From: Actinoplanes cyaneus
GTDB taxonomy: Bacteria > Actinomycetota > Actinomycetes > Mycobacteriales > Micromonosporaceae
DNA: 64,000 bases
Direction of reading: 5' to 3'
Assembly: GCF_016862095.1 (NCBI RefSeq)
Contig: NZ_BOMH01000036.1
Span: 248,001 to 312,000 of the forward strand
A program made the translations under genes and the position numbers. The notes beneath the pieces were generated by a model. That model was not told the origin of the DNA. It did not search any database and saw only the letters and a program-made list of their open reading frames with translations. This document shows positions 41,636-49,002 of this stretch, in pieces (position 1 is the stretch's first letter; every line of letters starts with the position of its first letter).

Positions 41636-43240
41636 TCAGGACTTGGCGAACTTCTGGGCGGCAGTGCCGTTGCAGTCCCAGATCTGCAGTCGGGTGCCGT
41701 TGGCCGTGTTGCCGGACGGCGCGTCGATGCAGCGGCCGGACTGCGGGTTGCTGATGCTGCCGTTGCCGTTGACGACCCAGGTCTGCGCCGCGTTGCCGGT
41801 GCAGTTGTGCAACTGCAGGACGGTGCCGTTGGCGGTGCCACCACCGGCGATGTCCAGGCACATGCCGAGCGTGGTCAGCGACTGGCCGGTCCAGGCCCAG
41901 TGCTGGTCACGGGCGGCGGACTGGCAGTCCCAGAGCTGCACGGCGGCGCCGTCGCCACCGATGTCGTCACCGGCGACGTCGACACACTTGCCACCCGGGC
42001 CGTTGATCGTGGTTCCGGTGGTCGAACCGCCGCCGCCCGAACCGCCGCCCCCGGTGAACGGCGAGAGTGTGATCCCCGCGGACGTCGGGTTGTTCGAGTA
42101 GACGAGGGATTCCTGATTCTGTACGTCGTCGAAGGCGAACGCGTACGCCTTCCCGTCCGCCATGTTCGCGTGGATGATCCGCGCGTACTGGTTGGCCGGG
42201 TTGTTCTTGTAGAAGTCGGCAGCGGTGCCGCCGGGCTGCGTGTCGATGGTCCCGAGCGTGCCCCGGTTCAGCGCCGCGCACAGCGTACGGGCGATCGGCC
42301 CGACCACCAGGTCGTTCGGCGCGGCCAGGTTGCCGTCGCAGCCCCAGACGTTGGCGCTGGACGGTTTGCCGAACGAGGCGACCTGCGCCCCGGAGCTGTT
42401 CGTGAAGACCATGGTGTTACCCGACGTACGGCCGAAGTACTTGGTGTTGGGCTGGTCCCCGAATGGCACGACGGTCAGCGTCTTGCTCGCGTAGGCGTTC
42501 CACGCGGTGTTGATGTACGAGTCGAAGTAGGTGTTGCTGAACAGCCCCGCGCCGGCCGCCTTGCCGGGCGCGAGCACCCGCAGCACGGTCCCGTCCGAGC
42601 GGGTGACCACGGTGTTCGCCCAGCCGGACTGCGCCCGGATCTGGTCGATGACGTTCTGCCGGCCGTTGGCGACGACCGCGCCGGTGCTCCTCGTGCCGTC
42701 GCTGCCGGAGACGGTCACCACGTGCGGGAGAGCGAACATGTCGACCTGCGAGCTGTTGAGCCACAGACCGGAGTCGTTGTAGGTGAACTCGCTCCAGTCG
42801 AACAGGATGTCGTGGTTCGGGTCGCCCGAGGCCCACGGCGCCGGCTGGACCAGACCGTCCGGGGTCAGGAAGAACTTGAGCTTCTGGCCGAGCGACATGT
42901 AGAGCCGGCCGGAGAAGTTGCGCGGCACCTGGACGGTGCTGCTGCCGCCGTTGCCCGCACCGGCTATCGCGACGTCCGGCGCGGCCGACGGTGGGTTCGA
43001 GCCGGCCGGCCACGCGTTGAACGTGCCACCGGCGGTGACGTAACCGAGCCTGCCGGTGTTGAGGTTGACGCCGATGACGTAGAGGTAGACGGCGTCGCCG
43101 CGCCCGGTGCTGTTGGTGACGGTGAACGGCAGCAGGTTCGGGCCGGCGGCCTGGGCGGCCGGAGCAGCGGCAGCCGCGCCGACCGGTATCGCCGCGATCA
43201 GCGCGGTAAGCGCGCTGAGCAGCCTCTTTCGAGTGGACAT
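41636..43240 (-). CDS. Secreted GH64 endo-beta-1,3-glucanase with CBM13
   Basis: A 534-residue extracellular enzyme. Signal peptide MSTRKRLLSALTALIAAIPV, cleavage near QAAG (residue about 33). Residues 34-395 match GH64 laminaripentaose-producing beta-1,3-glucanases (LPFTVTNSTGRGDAVYLYVI, HDILFDWSEFTYND, SSQVDMFALP). Glu151 and Asp167 sit 16 residues apart, the spacing of the catalytic Glu/Asp pair described for a Streptomyces member. A Gly/Ser-rich linker (about 396-408) leads to a C-terminal ricin-B-type CBM13 with Q-x-W repeats (VQLWDCQ, VLQLHNC, RLQIWDC). Inverting hydrolysis of fungal cell wall glucan is expected. The promoter has a LacI-type palindrome, so sugar induction is likely. Confidence 0.9.
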   Translation of the reverse strand: MSTRKRLLSALTALIAAIPVGAAAAAPAAQAAGPNLLPFTVTNSTGRGDAVYLYVIGVNLNTGRLGYVTAGGTFNAWPAGSNPPSAAPDVAIAGAGNGGSSTVQVPRNFSGRLYMSLGQKLKFFLTPDGLVQPAPWASGDPNHDILFDWSEFTYNDSGLWLNSSQVDMFALPHVVTVSGSDGTRSTGAVVANGRQNVIDQIRAQSGWANTVVTRSDGTVLRVLAPGKAAGAGLFSNTYFDSYINTAWNAYASKTLTVVPFGDQPNTKYFGRTSGNTMVFTNSSGAQVASFGKPSSANVWGCDGNLAAPNDLVVGPIARTLCAALNRGTLGTIDTQPGGTAADFYKNNPANQYARIIHANMADGKAYAFAFDDVQNQESLVYSNNPTSAGITLSPFTGGGGSGGGGSTTGTTINGPGGKCVDVAGDDIGGDGAAVQLWDCQSAARDQHWAWTGQSLTTLGMCLDIAGGGTANGTVLQLHNCTGNAAQTWVVNGNGSISNPQSGRCIDAPSGNTANGTRLQIWDCNGTAAQKFAKS

Positions 43241-43294
43241 GGGGACTCCTCGGGGGTGGATGCGGAGGATGCCCTGCGACGTGGGGAGCGTCGA

Positions 43295-43306
43295 GAGAGC
43301 GCTCTC
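43295..43306. promoter_or_regulatory. LacI/CebR-like operator upstream of the GH64 gene
   Basis: GAGAGCGCTCTC is a perfect palindrome 55 bp upstream of the GH64 start and 97 bp before the kinase gene on the other strand. On the minus strand it reads TGAGAGCGCTCTCT, close to the actinobacterial LacI-type consensus TGGGAGCGCTCCCA bound by CebR-like sugar repressors. Confidence 0.7.
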
Positions 43307-43402
43307 ACATCTTTGTTAACTATTTCGCCGCTGTCAATGTTTCGCCGATGTTAACGACGGACGGGACATCGTGAAGACATCGCTCTAGGTCAAAATCGGA
43401 CG

Positions 43403-44527
43403 GTGTACGAGCGAGTGATGCGCTGGATCCGCGGCCTGCCACCGACTGCCGCGGATGCCGGCCTGGCGGTGATCGCCCTGGCCGCGCAACTGGCGCCGTT
43501 CCTCTCCGGTGACCGGCACTGGCCGATGCCGGCGTACGCCGTAGCCGCGGCCGTGTCACTGCCGGTGATCTGGCGACGGCGGGCGCCGTTCGTCGTCCTG
43601 CTGGCGAGCGAGCTGGCCGCCGCGGCCTACGCACTGGTGCCGGACGGTCCACGGCAGCCGCTCTGGTACGGCGCGCTGATCGCCATGTTCACCGTCGCCG
43701 CGCAGTCACCCCGCTGGCAGCGGATCAGCGCGATCGTGATCATCGGCTGGGGAGCGTTCATCCTCACCGGCTCGATCGAGACCGCGACCCGCGGGGCGCT
43801 GCTCTGGACCACCGCGTACCTCGCCGGCCGCGCCTGGGCCAACCGCAAGGAAGAGGTGCGCACGCTGCAGGAACGCGCCCGTCACCTGGAACGCGAGCGG
43901 GAGCTGGAGGCCGAGCGGGAACGGTCCAGGATCGCCCGCGACATGCACGACATCCTCGCCCACGCGGTGAGCATCACGATCGCGCAGGCGGAGGCGGGGC
44001 CGGTGCTCATGAAGCAGGGCGCCGCCCGTACCGAGGAGGCGTTCGACGCGATCGCCGAAGCGGGCCGGGACGCGATGGCGCAACTCCGGCGGATCCTCGG
44101 CGTGCTCGACGCCGGTGAGGGGACCGCCCGAGTGCCGCAGCCCACGCTCGCCGACCTCGCCGGCCTCGTCGACCAGGTCTCCCGGCCCGGATCGACGTCG
44201 GTCACACTGAACGTTCTCGGACAGCCGGGCTCGATCACGCCCGACGCCGAAGTGGCGGCATACCGAATCGTTCAGGAGGCATTGACCAACGTGCTGAAGC
44301 ACGCGCGGGCAAAAGCGGTCACAGTGACCCTCGACTGGAGTGGCGGCGAGCTCGTCGTCACGGTGACCGACGACGGGCGCGGACCGCAGCGGACCGACGG
44401 CCAGGGGCACGGAATCATCGGGATGCACGAGCGGGCCGCGTCGTGCGGCGGGTCCGCGACGGCCGGCCCGGCGCCCGGCGGTCAGGGTTTCCGGGTGCGG
44501 GCGACACTTCCCGGGGCCGCTCGGTGA
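43403..44527 (+). CDS. Sensor histidine kinase (HisKA_3 family)
   Basis: A 374-residue membrane kinase; the start is the GTG at 43403, with the ATG at 43418 as an alternative. Four to five transmembrane helices cover residues 18-145 (AGLAVIALAAQLAPFL, YAVAAAVSLPVI, FVVLLASELAAAAYAL, ISAIVIIGWGAFILT). HisKA_3: SRIARDMHDILAHAVSI with His182. HATPase: YRIVQEALTNVLKHARAKA, VTDDGRGPQRTD and GIIGMHERAASCGG. The stop overlaps the start of the response regulator (GTGA), so the pair is co-translated, and a membrane hydrolase gene follows in the same way. The signal is unknown. Confidence 0.9.
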   Translation: MYERVMRWIRGLPPTAADAGLAVIALAAQLAPFLSGDRHWPMPAYAVAAAVSLPVIWRRRAPFVVLLASELAAAAYALVPDGPRQPLWYGALIAMFTVAAQSPRWQRISAIVIIGWGAFILTGSIETATRGALLWTTAYLAGRAWANRKEEVRTLQERARHLERERELEAERERSRIARDMHDILAHAVSITIAQAEAGPVLMKQGAARTEEAFDAIAEAGRDAMAQLRRILGVLDAGEGTARVPQPTLADLAGLVDQVSRPGSTSVTLNVLGQPGSITPDAEVAAYRIVQEALTNVLKHARAKAVTVTLDWSGGELVVTVTDDGRGPQRTDGQGHGIIGMHERAASCGGSATAGPAPGGQGFRVRATLPGAAR

Positions 44528-45195
44528 GCATCCGCATCGTGGTCGCCGACGACCAGGAGCTGATCCGGGGCGCTTTCGTGACGATCCTCGGCAACGAGCC
44601 GGACATGGAGGTCGTCGCCGAGGCGTCCGACGGGGCGGAGGCGGTGGCCGCGGTCCGGGAACACGCGCCGGACGTGCTCGTGCTCGACATCCGGATGCCG
44701 GGGATGGACGGCATCGAGGCCACCCGCCGGCTCAGCGGTGACCCGGTGCGCGTTCTCATGCTGACCACGTTCGGTCAGGACGACTACGTCTACGACGCGC
44801 TGCGGGCAGGGGCGAGCGGCTTCCTGCTCAAGGACGTACGCCGGGCCGAGCTGATCCAGGCGGTCCGGGTCGTCGCGGCCGGGGAGTCGCTGCTCGCCCC
44901 GGCGGTCACCACCCGGCTGATCGAGACGGCGGTGCGCCGGCAGCCGCCACCGGCCGGCACCTGGGCCGGGCTCGAACGCCTCACCCCGCGGGAGCGCGAG
45001 ACCCTGCGGCTGCTCGGCCGTGGGCTGACCAACGCCGAGGTCGCGGCCGCTCTCACGGTCACCGAGCACACCGTGAAGACGCACGTCAGCAGCGTGCTCG
45101 CCAAGCTCGGGCTGCGCGACCGGGCGCAGGCGGTGGTGGCCGCGTACGAGTCCGGTCTGGTCGTCGCCGGGGAGCCGCCTCCCTCTGGGGAGTGA
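44524..45195 (+). CDS. NarL/LuxR-type response regulator
   Basis: A 223-residue regulator starting at GTG 44524, which overlaps the kinase stop by four bases. Receiver: acidic pair in VVADDQE, Asp55 in LVLDIRMPG, Thr in MLTTFG and Lys in FLLKDVRR. LuxR-type HTH in the last 65 residues (LTPRERETLRLLGRGLTNAE, HTVKTHVSSVLAKLG). The product is expected to be phosphorylated by the neighbouring kinase. Its stop overlaps the next start by GTGA, so the hydrolase gene is part of the same operon and perhaps the same response. Confidence 0.93.
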   Translation: MSIRIVVADDQELIRGAFVTILGNEPDMEVVAEASDGAEAVAAVREHAPDVLVLDIRMPGMDGIEATRRLSGDPVRVLMLTTFGQDDYVYDALRAGASGFLLKDVRRAELIQAVRVVAAGESLLAPAVTTRLIETAVRRQPPPAGTWAGLERLTPRERETLRLLGRGLTNAEVAAALTVTEHTVKTHVSSVLAKLGLRDRAQAVVAAYESGLVVAGEPPPSGE

Positions 45196-46643
45196 GATCG
45201 GAACCGTTCCCGGCGGCGATGTGCGCGGGCTCCGGCTCGTCGACGATCGTTCTCGTGATCGAACGTGCCTACCGCCTCCTCAGCCTGCTCCTCGTCGTCG
45301 CCGCGCTGGCCGCGGTCCCGTCCGCGGCAGCCGCCGTCCCGCCGTCCGTGCCGCCGATCCCGTCCGACCTGACCAGCACCGACGTCAGCATTCACACCAG
45401 AGACGGCAAGACCTTGTCGGGTATGGTCGTCGCACCCCGAGCCGCGACGCATCCGCTGCCCGGCCTGGTGCTGGTCCACGGCTCCGGCAACAGCAGGCGC
45501 AAGAGCGTCACGCCGGAGGCGATCGCCTTCGCGCGGCAGGGCATCGCGGTGCTCGCCTACGACAAGCGCCCGCTCGACCAGCCGGTGTATTCGCTGCTCG
45601 CCGACGATGTCATCGCCGCCGCCGCGACCCTGCGGGACCAGCCCGGGGTCAAGCGCGACGCGGTCGGCCTATGGGGGATCAGCGAGGGCGGCTGGGTCGA
45701 GCCGATCGCCGCGAGCCGCTCCCCGGAGATCGCCTTCGTCGTGCTGGCCTCCGCACCGGGCCTGACCCCGCTGCGCGTGCAGAACTGGAACATGCTCAAC
45801 AAGCTGACCGGCGCCGGAGTCACCGGGGCGCTCGCCGGCACGCTGTCCGACCGGTTCTACCGGCTGGCCGACGACGCCGGGCTCTTCGCCGAGGCCGATC
45901 ACGACCCGCAGCCGCCGCTGGCCGCCGTCACGCAGCCGGTCCTGGCCGTCTACGGCACCGCCGACACCCAGGTGCCGGCCGCGGAGAGCGCCGCGGTGCT
46001 GACCCGGACGATCCGCACGCCGCTGACCGTGCGCTTCCTGCCCGGCGCCGGGCACACGCTGCGCGTTCTCGACGGGGACGGGATCTACACCGACGAGCTC
46101 TTCCCGGCGTACGCGGAGATCGTCGGCACCTGGGTCCGCTCGACAGCCGCCGGCCGGATCCCGCCGCCGCACACCGACCCGCTCCCCGCGCAAAGGGCGA
46201 CCAGCGACGCGCTCACCCCGTCGGCCTGGTGGGAGTCGTGGCCCGCGCAAATCGCCGCGCTCGCCGTGCTCCTGCTCGGCTTCCTCTCCTACCCGATCGT
46301 CGCGCTGACCCGGCGGATCCGCGGCCGGAGCGTCCCCACCGCCCGTCCCGCCCGGATCCTCGCCGCGACCGGTGCCCTCGCCGTCCTCGGCTTCGTCGCC
46401 TACTTCGTCACGGTGGCCGACAGCGCCGACTGGAAGGGCATCTCCCCCGGCCCGATGCTGGGCGGGCGGCCGGTGCTCTGGCTGGCGGTGCAGGCGCTCG
46501 CGCTGATCACGGTGATCGCCGCGGCCATGACGGCCCACGCCTCGCGCCGGACCCGGGGCGACCGCCCGCGGCAGGTCGTCCTGCTCGTGGCCGGCGCGCT
46601 GTTCCTCCCGTGGGCGCTCTACTGGGGGCTGCTGCTGCCCTGA
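45192..46643 (+). CDS. Alpha/beta hydrolase fused to a C-terminal membrane domain
   Basis: A protein of up to 483 residues. The GTG at 45192 overlaps the regulator stop; the GTG at 45255 (VIERAYRLLSLLLVVAALAA) would start directly with the signal-like helix and may be the real start. Residues about 60-320 are an alpha/beta hydrolase (LVLVHGSGNSRRKS, nucleophile Ser in GLWGISEGGWVEP, acid in YGTADTQVP, His in GAGHTLRV). Residues about 350-483 add four transmembrane helices (IAALAVLLLGFLSYPIVAL, ALAVLGFVAYFVTVA, AVQALALITVIAAAM, LVAGALFLPWALYWGLLL). The catalytic domain would face outside. The substrate is unknown; the operon suggests an envelope stress or lipid-related role. Confidence 0.8.
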   Translation: MRSEPFPAAMCAGSGSSTIVLVIERAYRLLSLLLVVAALAAVPSAAAAVPPSVPPIPSDLTSTDVSIHTRDGKTLSGMVVAPRAATHPLPGLVLVHGSGNSRRKSVTPEAIAFARQGIAVLAYDKRPLDQPVYSLLADDVIAAAATLRDQPGVKRDAVGLWGISEGGWVEPIAASRSPEIAFVVLASAPGLTPLRVQNWNMLNKLTGAGVTGALAGTLSDRFYRLADDAGLFAEADHDPQPPLAAVTQPVLAVYGTADTQVPAAESAAVLTRTIRTPLTVRFLPGAGHTLRVLDGDGIYTDELFPAYAEIVGTWVRSTAAGRIPPPHTDPLPAQRATSDALTPSAWWESWPAQIAALAVLLLGFLSYPIVALTRRIRGRSVPTARPARILAATGALAVLGFVAYFVTVADSADWKGISPGPMLGGRPVLWLAVQALALITVIAAAMTAHASRRTRGDRPRQVVLLVAGALFLPWALYWGLLLP

Positions 46644-46655
46644 GGCGGGGAAACA

Positions 46656-46686
46656 GGCCCTGTCCTCGCGGGGCAAGGACAGGGCC
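46656..46686. terminator. Bidirectional terminator
   Basis: GGCCCTGTCCT (46656-46666) pairs perfectly with AGGACAGGGCC (46676-46686) with a 9-nt loop, between the hydrolase operon and the convergent gene at 46702. Confidence 0.8.
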
Positions 46687-46701
46687 ATCGGTCTGGGGAG
46701 G

Positions 46702-47691
46702 TCAGACGCCGGTGGCGGCCGCCACCGGCTGGGCGTCGTGCGGGCGGGCCGGCGTGGCCGGGCGATGCTGCGCCTTCCAGATCGCGTTGAACGTCTGCAA
46801 CGGCTTGGGTGGGTTCAGCTTCACCACGGTGTGCGCGTCCACTGTGCGCATGTCGAGCGCGAAGTCGCGCCGTCCGCCGATCAGCTCGACGTCGCCGGTG
46901 TTGTTGCCCTTCTGGTTCCACCAGATCCAGCCGAGGAAGTCCCACGGGCGCCGCCAGCCGGCGACCTCGTCGTGCACCCCCTTGATCCAGGCGGCGCGGG
47001 CCGAACCGTCGTGGTCCGCGGGCATGCCGATCAGGCCGAGCTCCGGGAAGATCCGCGGCCGGGTGTCGGCCGGGCTGAACTGGTACGCCTTCACGTGCTT
47101 CAGGAACTCGGCCGGCGCCGGCAGCCGCGCCGGGCTCATCACGTGCTCGCGTGTCCCGGCCGGCACGTAGCAGTCGATGCCGAGGAAGTCGCCGGTGCCG
47201 GGGTCGTACGTCTCGTACTTGAAATGGCCCTTGTCCTCGCCGTTGTTCTCGGTCCAGGTCTTCGTCAGGACCGGGCCGCAGCTGATGTTGTGCCGGATCA
47301 GGGCCGGCAGGCTGTCGATCATGGCGAGGAACTTCGCGAAGTTGCGCCGGTACGCCGCCGGGCCGCCGTCCAGGTCACCCTCGGGCTCGTGCCGGTCGGT
47401 GATGTAGACGCGCATCGCCGGGTCGTCGATGATCCAGGCCGGCATCTGCCGCAGCTGTTCCCGGACGTGGTCGAGTCCGCCGCTGTGACCGTCGATCTTG
47501 CAGCTCAGGAACGGGATGGTCCGCGTGCGCCGGCAGTAGTCCAGTCGCTTGTCGGACCAGTTCGGGAGGACCTTCCGCTTGACGCCACCGATGGCGACGT
47601 CGACGGGGAAGATCCGCATGATGTCGTTCCCGGAAAACAGCGGCTCGTAGACATCGATGTCTCCGGCCGCGATGGACGCGCCGATCAGCAC
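46702..47691 (-). CDS. Unassigned protein, possibly a glycosidase-like TIM barrel
   Basis: A 329-residue soluble protein without a signal peptide. The GTG at 47691 is chosen because GGAGGT lies seven bases upstream. The sequence has the spacing of a glycosidase barrel: VLIGASIAAGDIDVYEP at the start, TIPFLSCKIDGHSGG, MRVYITDRHEPEGDL with an acidic cluster, HNISCGPVLTKTW, FLGIDCYVPAG, PRIFPELGLIGMPADHDG (Pro-Glu-Leu-Gly, like a nucleophile strand) and WDFLGWIWWNQKGNNTGD. Similar proteins occur in phage and actinobacterial genomes as hypothetical proteins. Glu in RHEPEGD and PELG are catalytic candidates, but no family can be named. Convergent with the hydrolase operon. Confidence 0.55.
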   Translation of the reverse strand: MLIGASIAAGDIDVYEPLFSGNDIMRIFPVDVAIGGVKRKVLPNWSDKRLDYCRRTRTIPFLSCKIDGHSGGLDHVREQLRQMPAWIIDDPAMRVYITDRHEPEGDLDGGPAAYRRNFAKFLAMIDSLPALIRHNISCGPVLTKTWTENNGEDKGHFKYETYDPGTGDFLGIDCYVPAGTREHVMSPARLPAPAEFLKHVKAYQFSPADTRPRIFPELGLIGMPADHDGSARAAWIKGVHDEVAGWRRPWDFLGWIWWNQKGNNTGDVELIGGRRDFALDMRTVDAHTVVKLNPPKPLQTFNAIWKAQHRPATPARPHDAQPVAAATGV

Positions 47692-47809
47692 GGGTACCAC
47701 CTCCGAACTGATTCAATCCGTTTCAAACCTTTTATACCGAACTTGTCGGATTTTCCATCCTTTGGTGTCATCGTGAGTTCGGAGCTACCCCAGCGTCGAT
47801 CATCAGTAA

Positions 47810-48943
47810 ATGGTCAAAGTCGGTGTAATCGCACTAATCCTGGCTACCGGGCTCGGCTCAGCACCCGCACCCGCCTCCTGGGGGCAGGACGGCTACGGTC
47901 CCGGGAACACCCGCTACAACCCCGCCGAGTCCGTGATCAACGCCGGATCGGTCGCCCGCCTGAGACTTCGCTGGACCGTCGAACCCGCGCCGGACCGGCC
48001 CGGATGCGAGTCCGTCCAGGTCGCGCCCAGGGCCGTCGACGACCGGGTCGTCCTGCTGGAGGGCGGTGGGGTGGCGGCGCGCAGCGCCACGACCGGCAAG
48101 CGCCTGTGGATCAACACCGGCTTCGGCCGAGTCACCGCGGGACCGGTCGTGACCGGCGGGCTCGTCCTGGTCGCCGGCACCAGCTGCGAGTCGAACAGCG
48201 ACTACGACGGGTCGCTCGTCGCGCTCGACGTGAGGACCGGCGCGCAGCGGTGGCGCCGGACCGGCGAGTGGACCATCGACGCGGTCGTGGCCGACGCCGG
48301 GGTGATCGTCACGTCCGGGTACTGCCGCACGTGCGAAGCGGGGCACGGGGTGAACACTTACCGGCTCAATGACGGGACACCACTCTGGACGCATCGTGAG
48401 GAGGAACTCGCCGGGCAGGTCTCCGCGGGCGGGACGATCCTGCTGCGCCGCACCGCCGGAGACGCCGAGACCTGGGCCGGCCGGATCGGCACGGGCACGA
48501 CGATCTGGGGCAACGACCTCGGGCCGGTCGCGGTCGCGGCGAATCCGGACGGCACGCAGTTCTATCTCCGGGACTCGACAGGCCTCTGCGCCCGGGCCGC
48601 CGCCGACGGTCGTCAACTCTGGCAGGCGCCGAAGGAGGCCGGCGACCTCGCGGCGGACGGGCGGCGGGTCTATGTCGCCTCGGCGGGACGGGTCAACACC
48701 TACGACGCGGGGACCGGGCGGCTGCTCTGGACCCGGGCGGTCGACTCGCCACGGGAGCCGGTCCGGGCCGGGGGCCTGCTGTACGTACTGTCGGGGAAGG
48801 GGAATCTGGTTCTTCTGTCCCCGGTCGACGGCAGGCCGGTGGGCTCGAAGGTGACCTTCACCGGGTTGACCACGCACGTGGTGCCCGCCGGCGGGCGGCT
48901 GCTGACCACGCACCGGCGGGCCGTCCGGTCCTACGCCCCCTGA
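47810..48943 (+). CDS. Secreted PQQ-like beta-propeller protein
   Basis: A 377-residue exported protein: a short signal peptide (MVKVGVIALILATGLGSAPA) followed by SWGQDGYGPGNTRYNPAESV, the start typical of PQQ-enzyme-like propellers. Repeated blades with W/G-rich ends (TGKRLWINTG, TGAQRWRRTGEW, DGTPLWTHREEE, DGRQLWQAPKEA, TGRLLWTRAVD) indicate a seven- or eight-blade propeller. A Cys pair (SGYCRTCEAG) and others may be disulfides. Residues for PQQ or metal binding are not evident, so it is more likely a binding protein than a dehydrogenase. No clear ribosome site precedes the ATG at 47810. Confidence 0.75.
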   Translation: MVKVGVIALILATGLGSAPAPASWGQDGYGPGNTRYNPAESVINAGSVARLRLRWTVEPAPDRPGCESVQVAPRAVDDRVVLLEGGGVAARSATTGKRLWINTGFGRVTAGPVVTGGLVLVAGTSCESNSDYDGSLVALDVRTGAQRWRRTGEWTIDAVVADAGVIVTSGYCRTCEAGHGVNTYRLNDGTPLWTHREEELAGQVSAGGTILLRRTAGDAETWAGRIGTGTTIWGNDLGPVAVAANPDGTQFYLRDSTGLCARAAADGRQLWQAPKEAGDLAADGRRVYVASAGRVNTYDAGTGRLLWTRAVDSPREPVRAGGLLYVLSGKGNLVLLSPVDGRPVGSKVTFTGLTTHVVPAGGRLLTTHRRAVRSYAP

Positions 48944-48948
48944 ACGAA

Positions 48949-48981
48949 CGGTGGCCGCCTCGACGAACGAGACGGCCACCG
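48949..48981. terminator. Hairpin between convergent genes
   Basis: CGGTGGCCG (48949-48957) pairs with CGGCCACCG (48973-48981), 9 bp with a 15-nt loop. It lies five bases after the propeller stop and ahead of the end of the glycosyltransferase-EAL gene. Confidence 0.65.
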
Positions 48982-49002
48982 CTCACCACGGACCGAGGCG
49001 GG

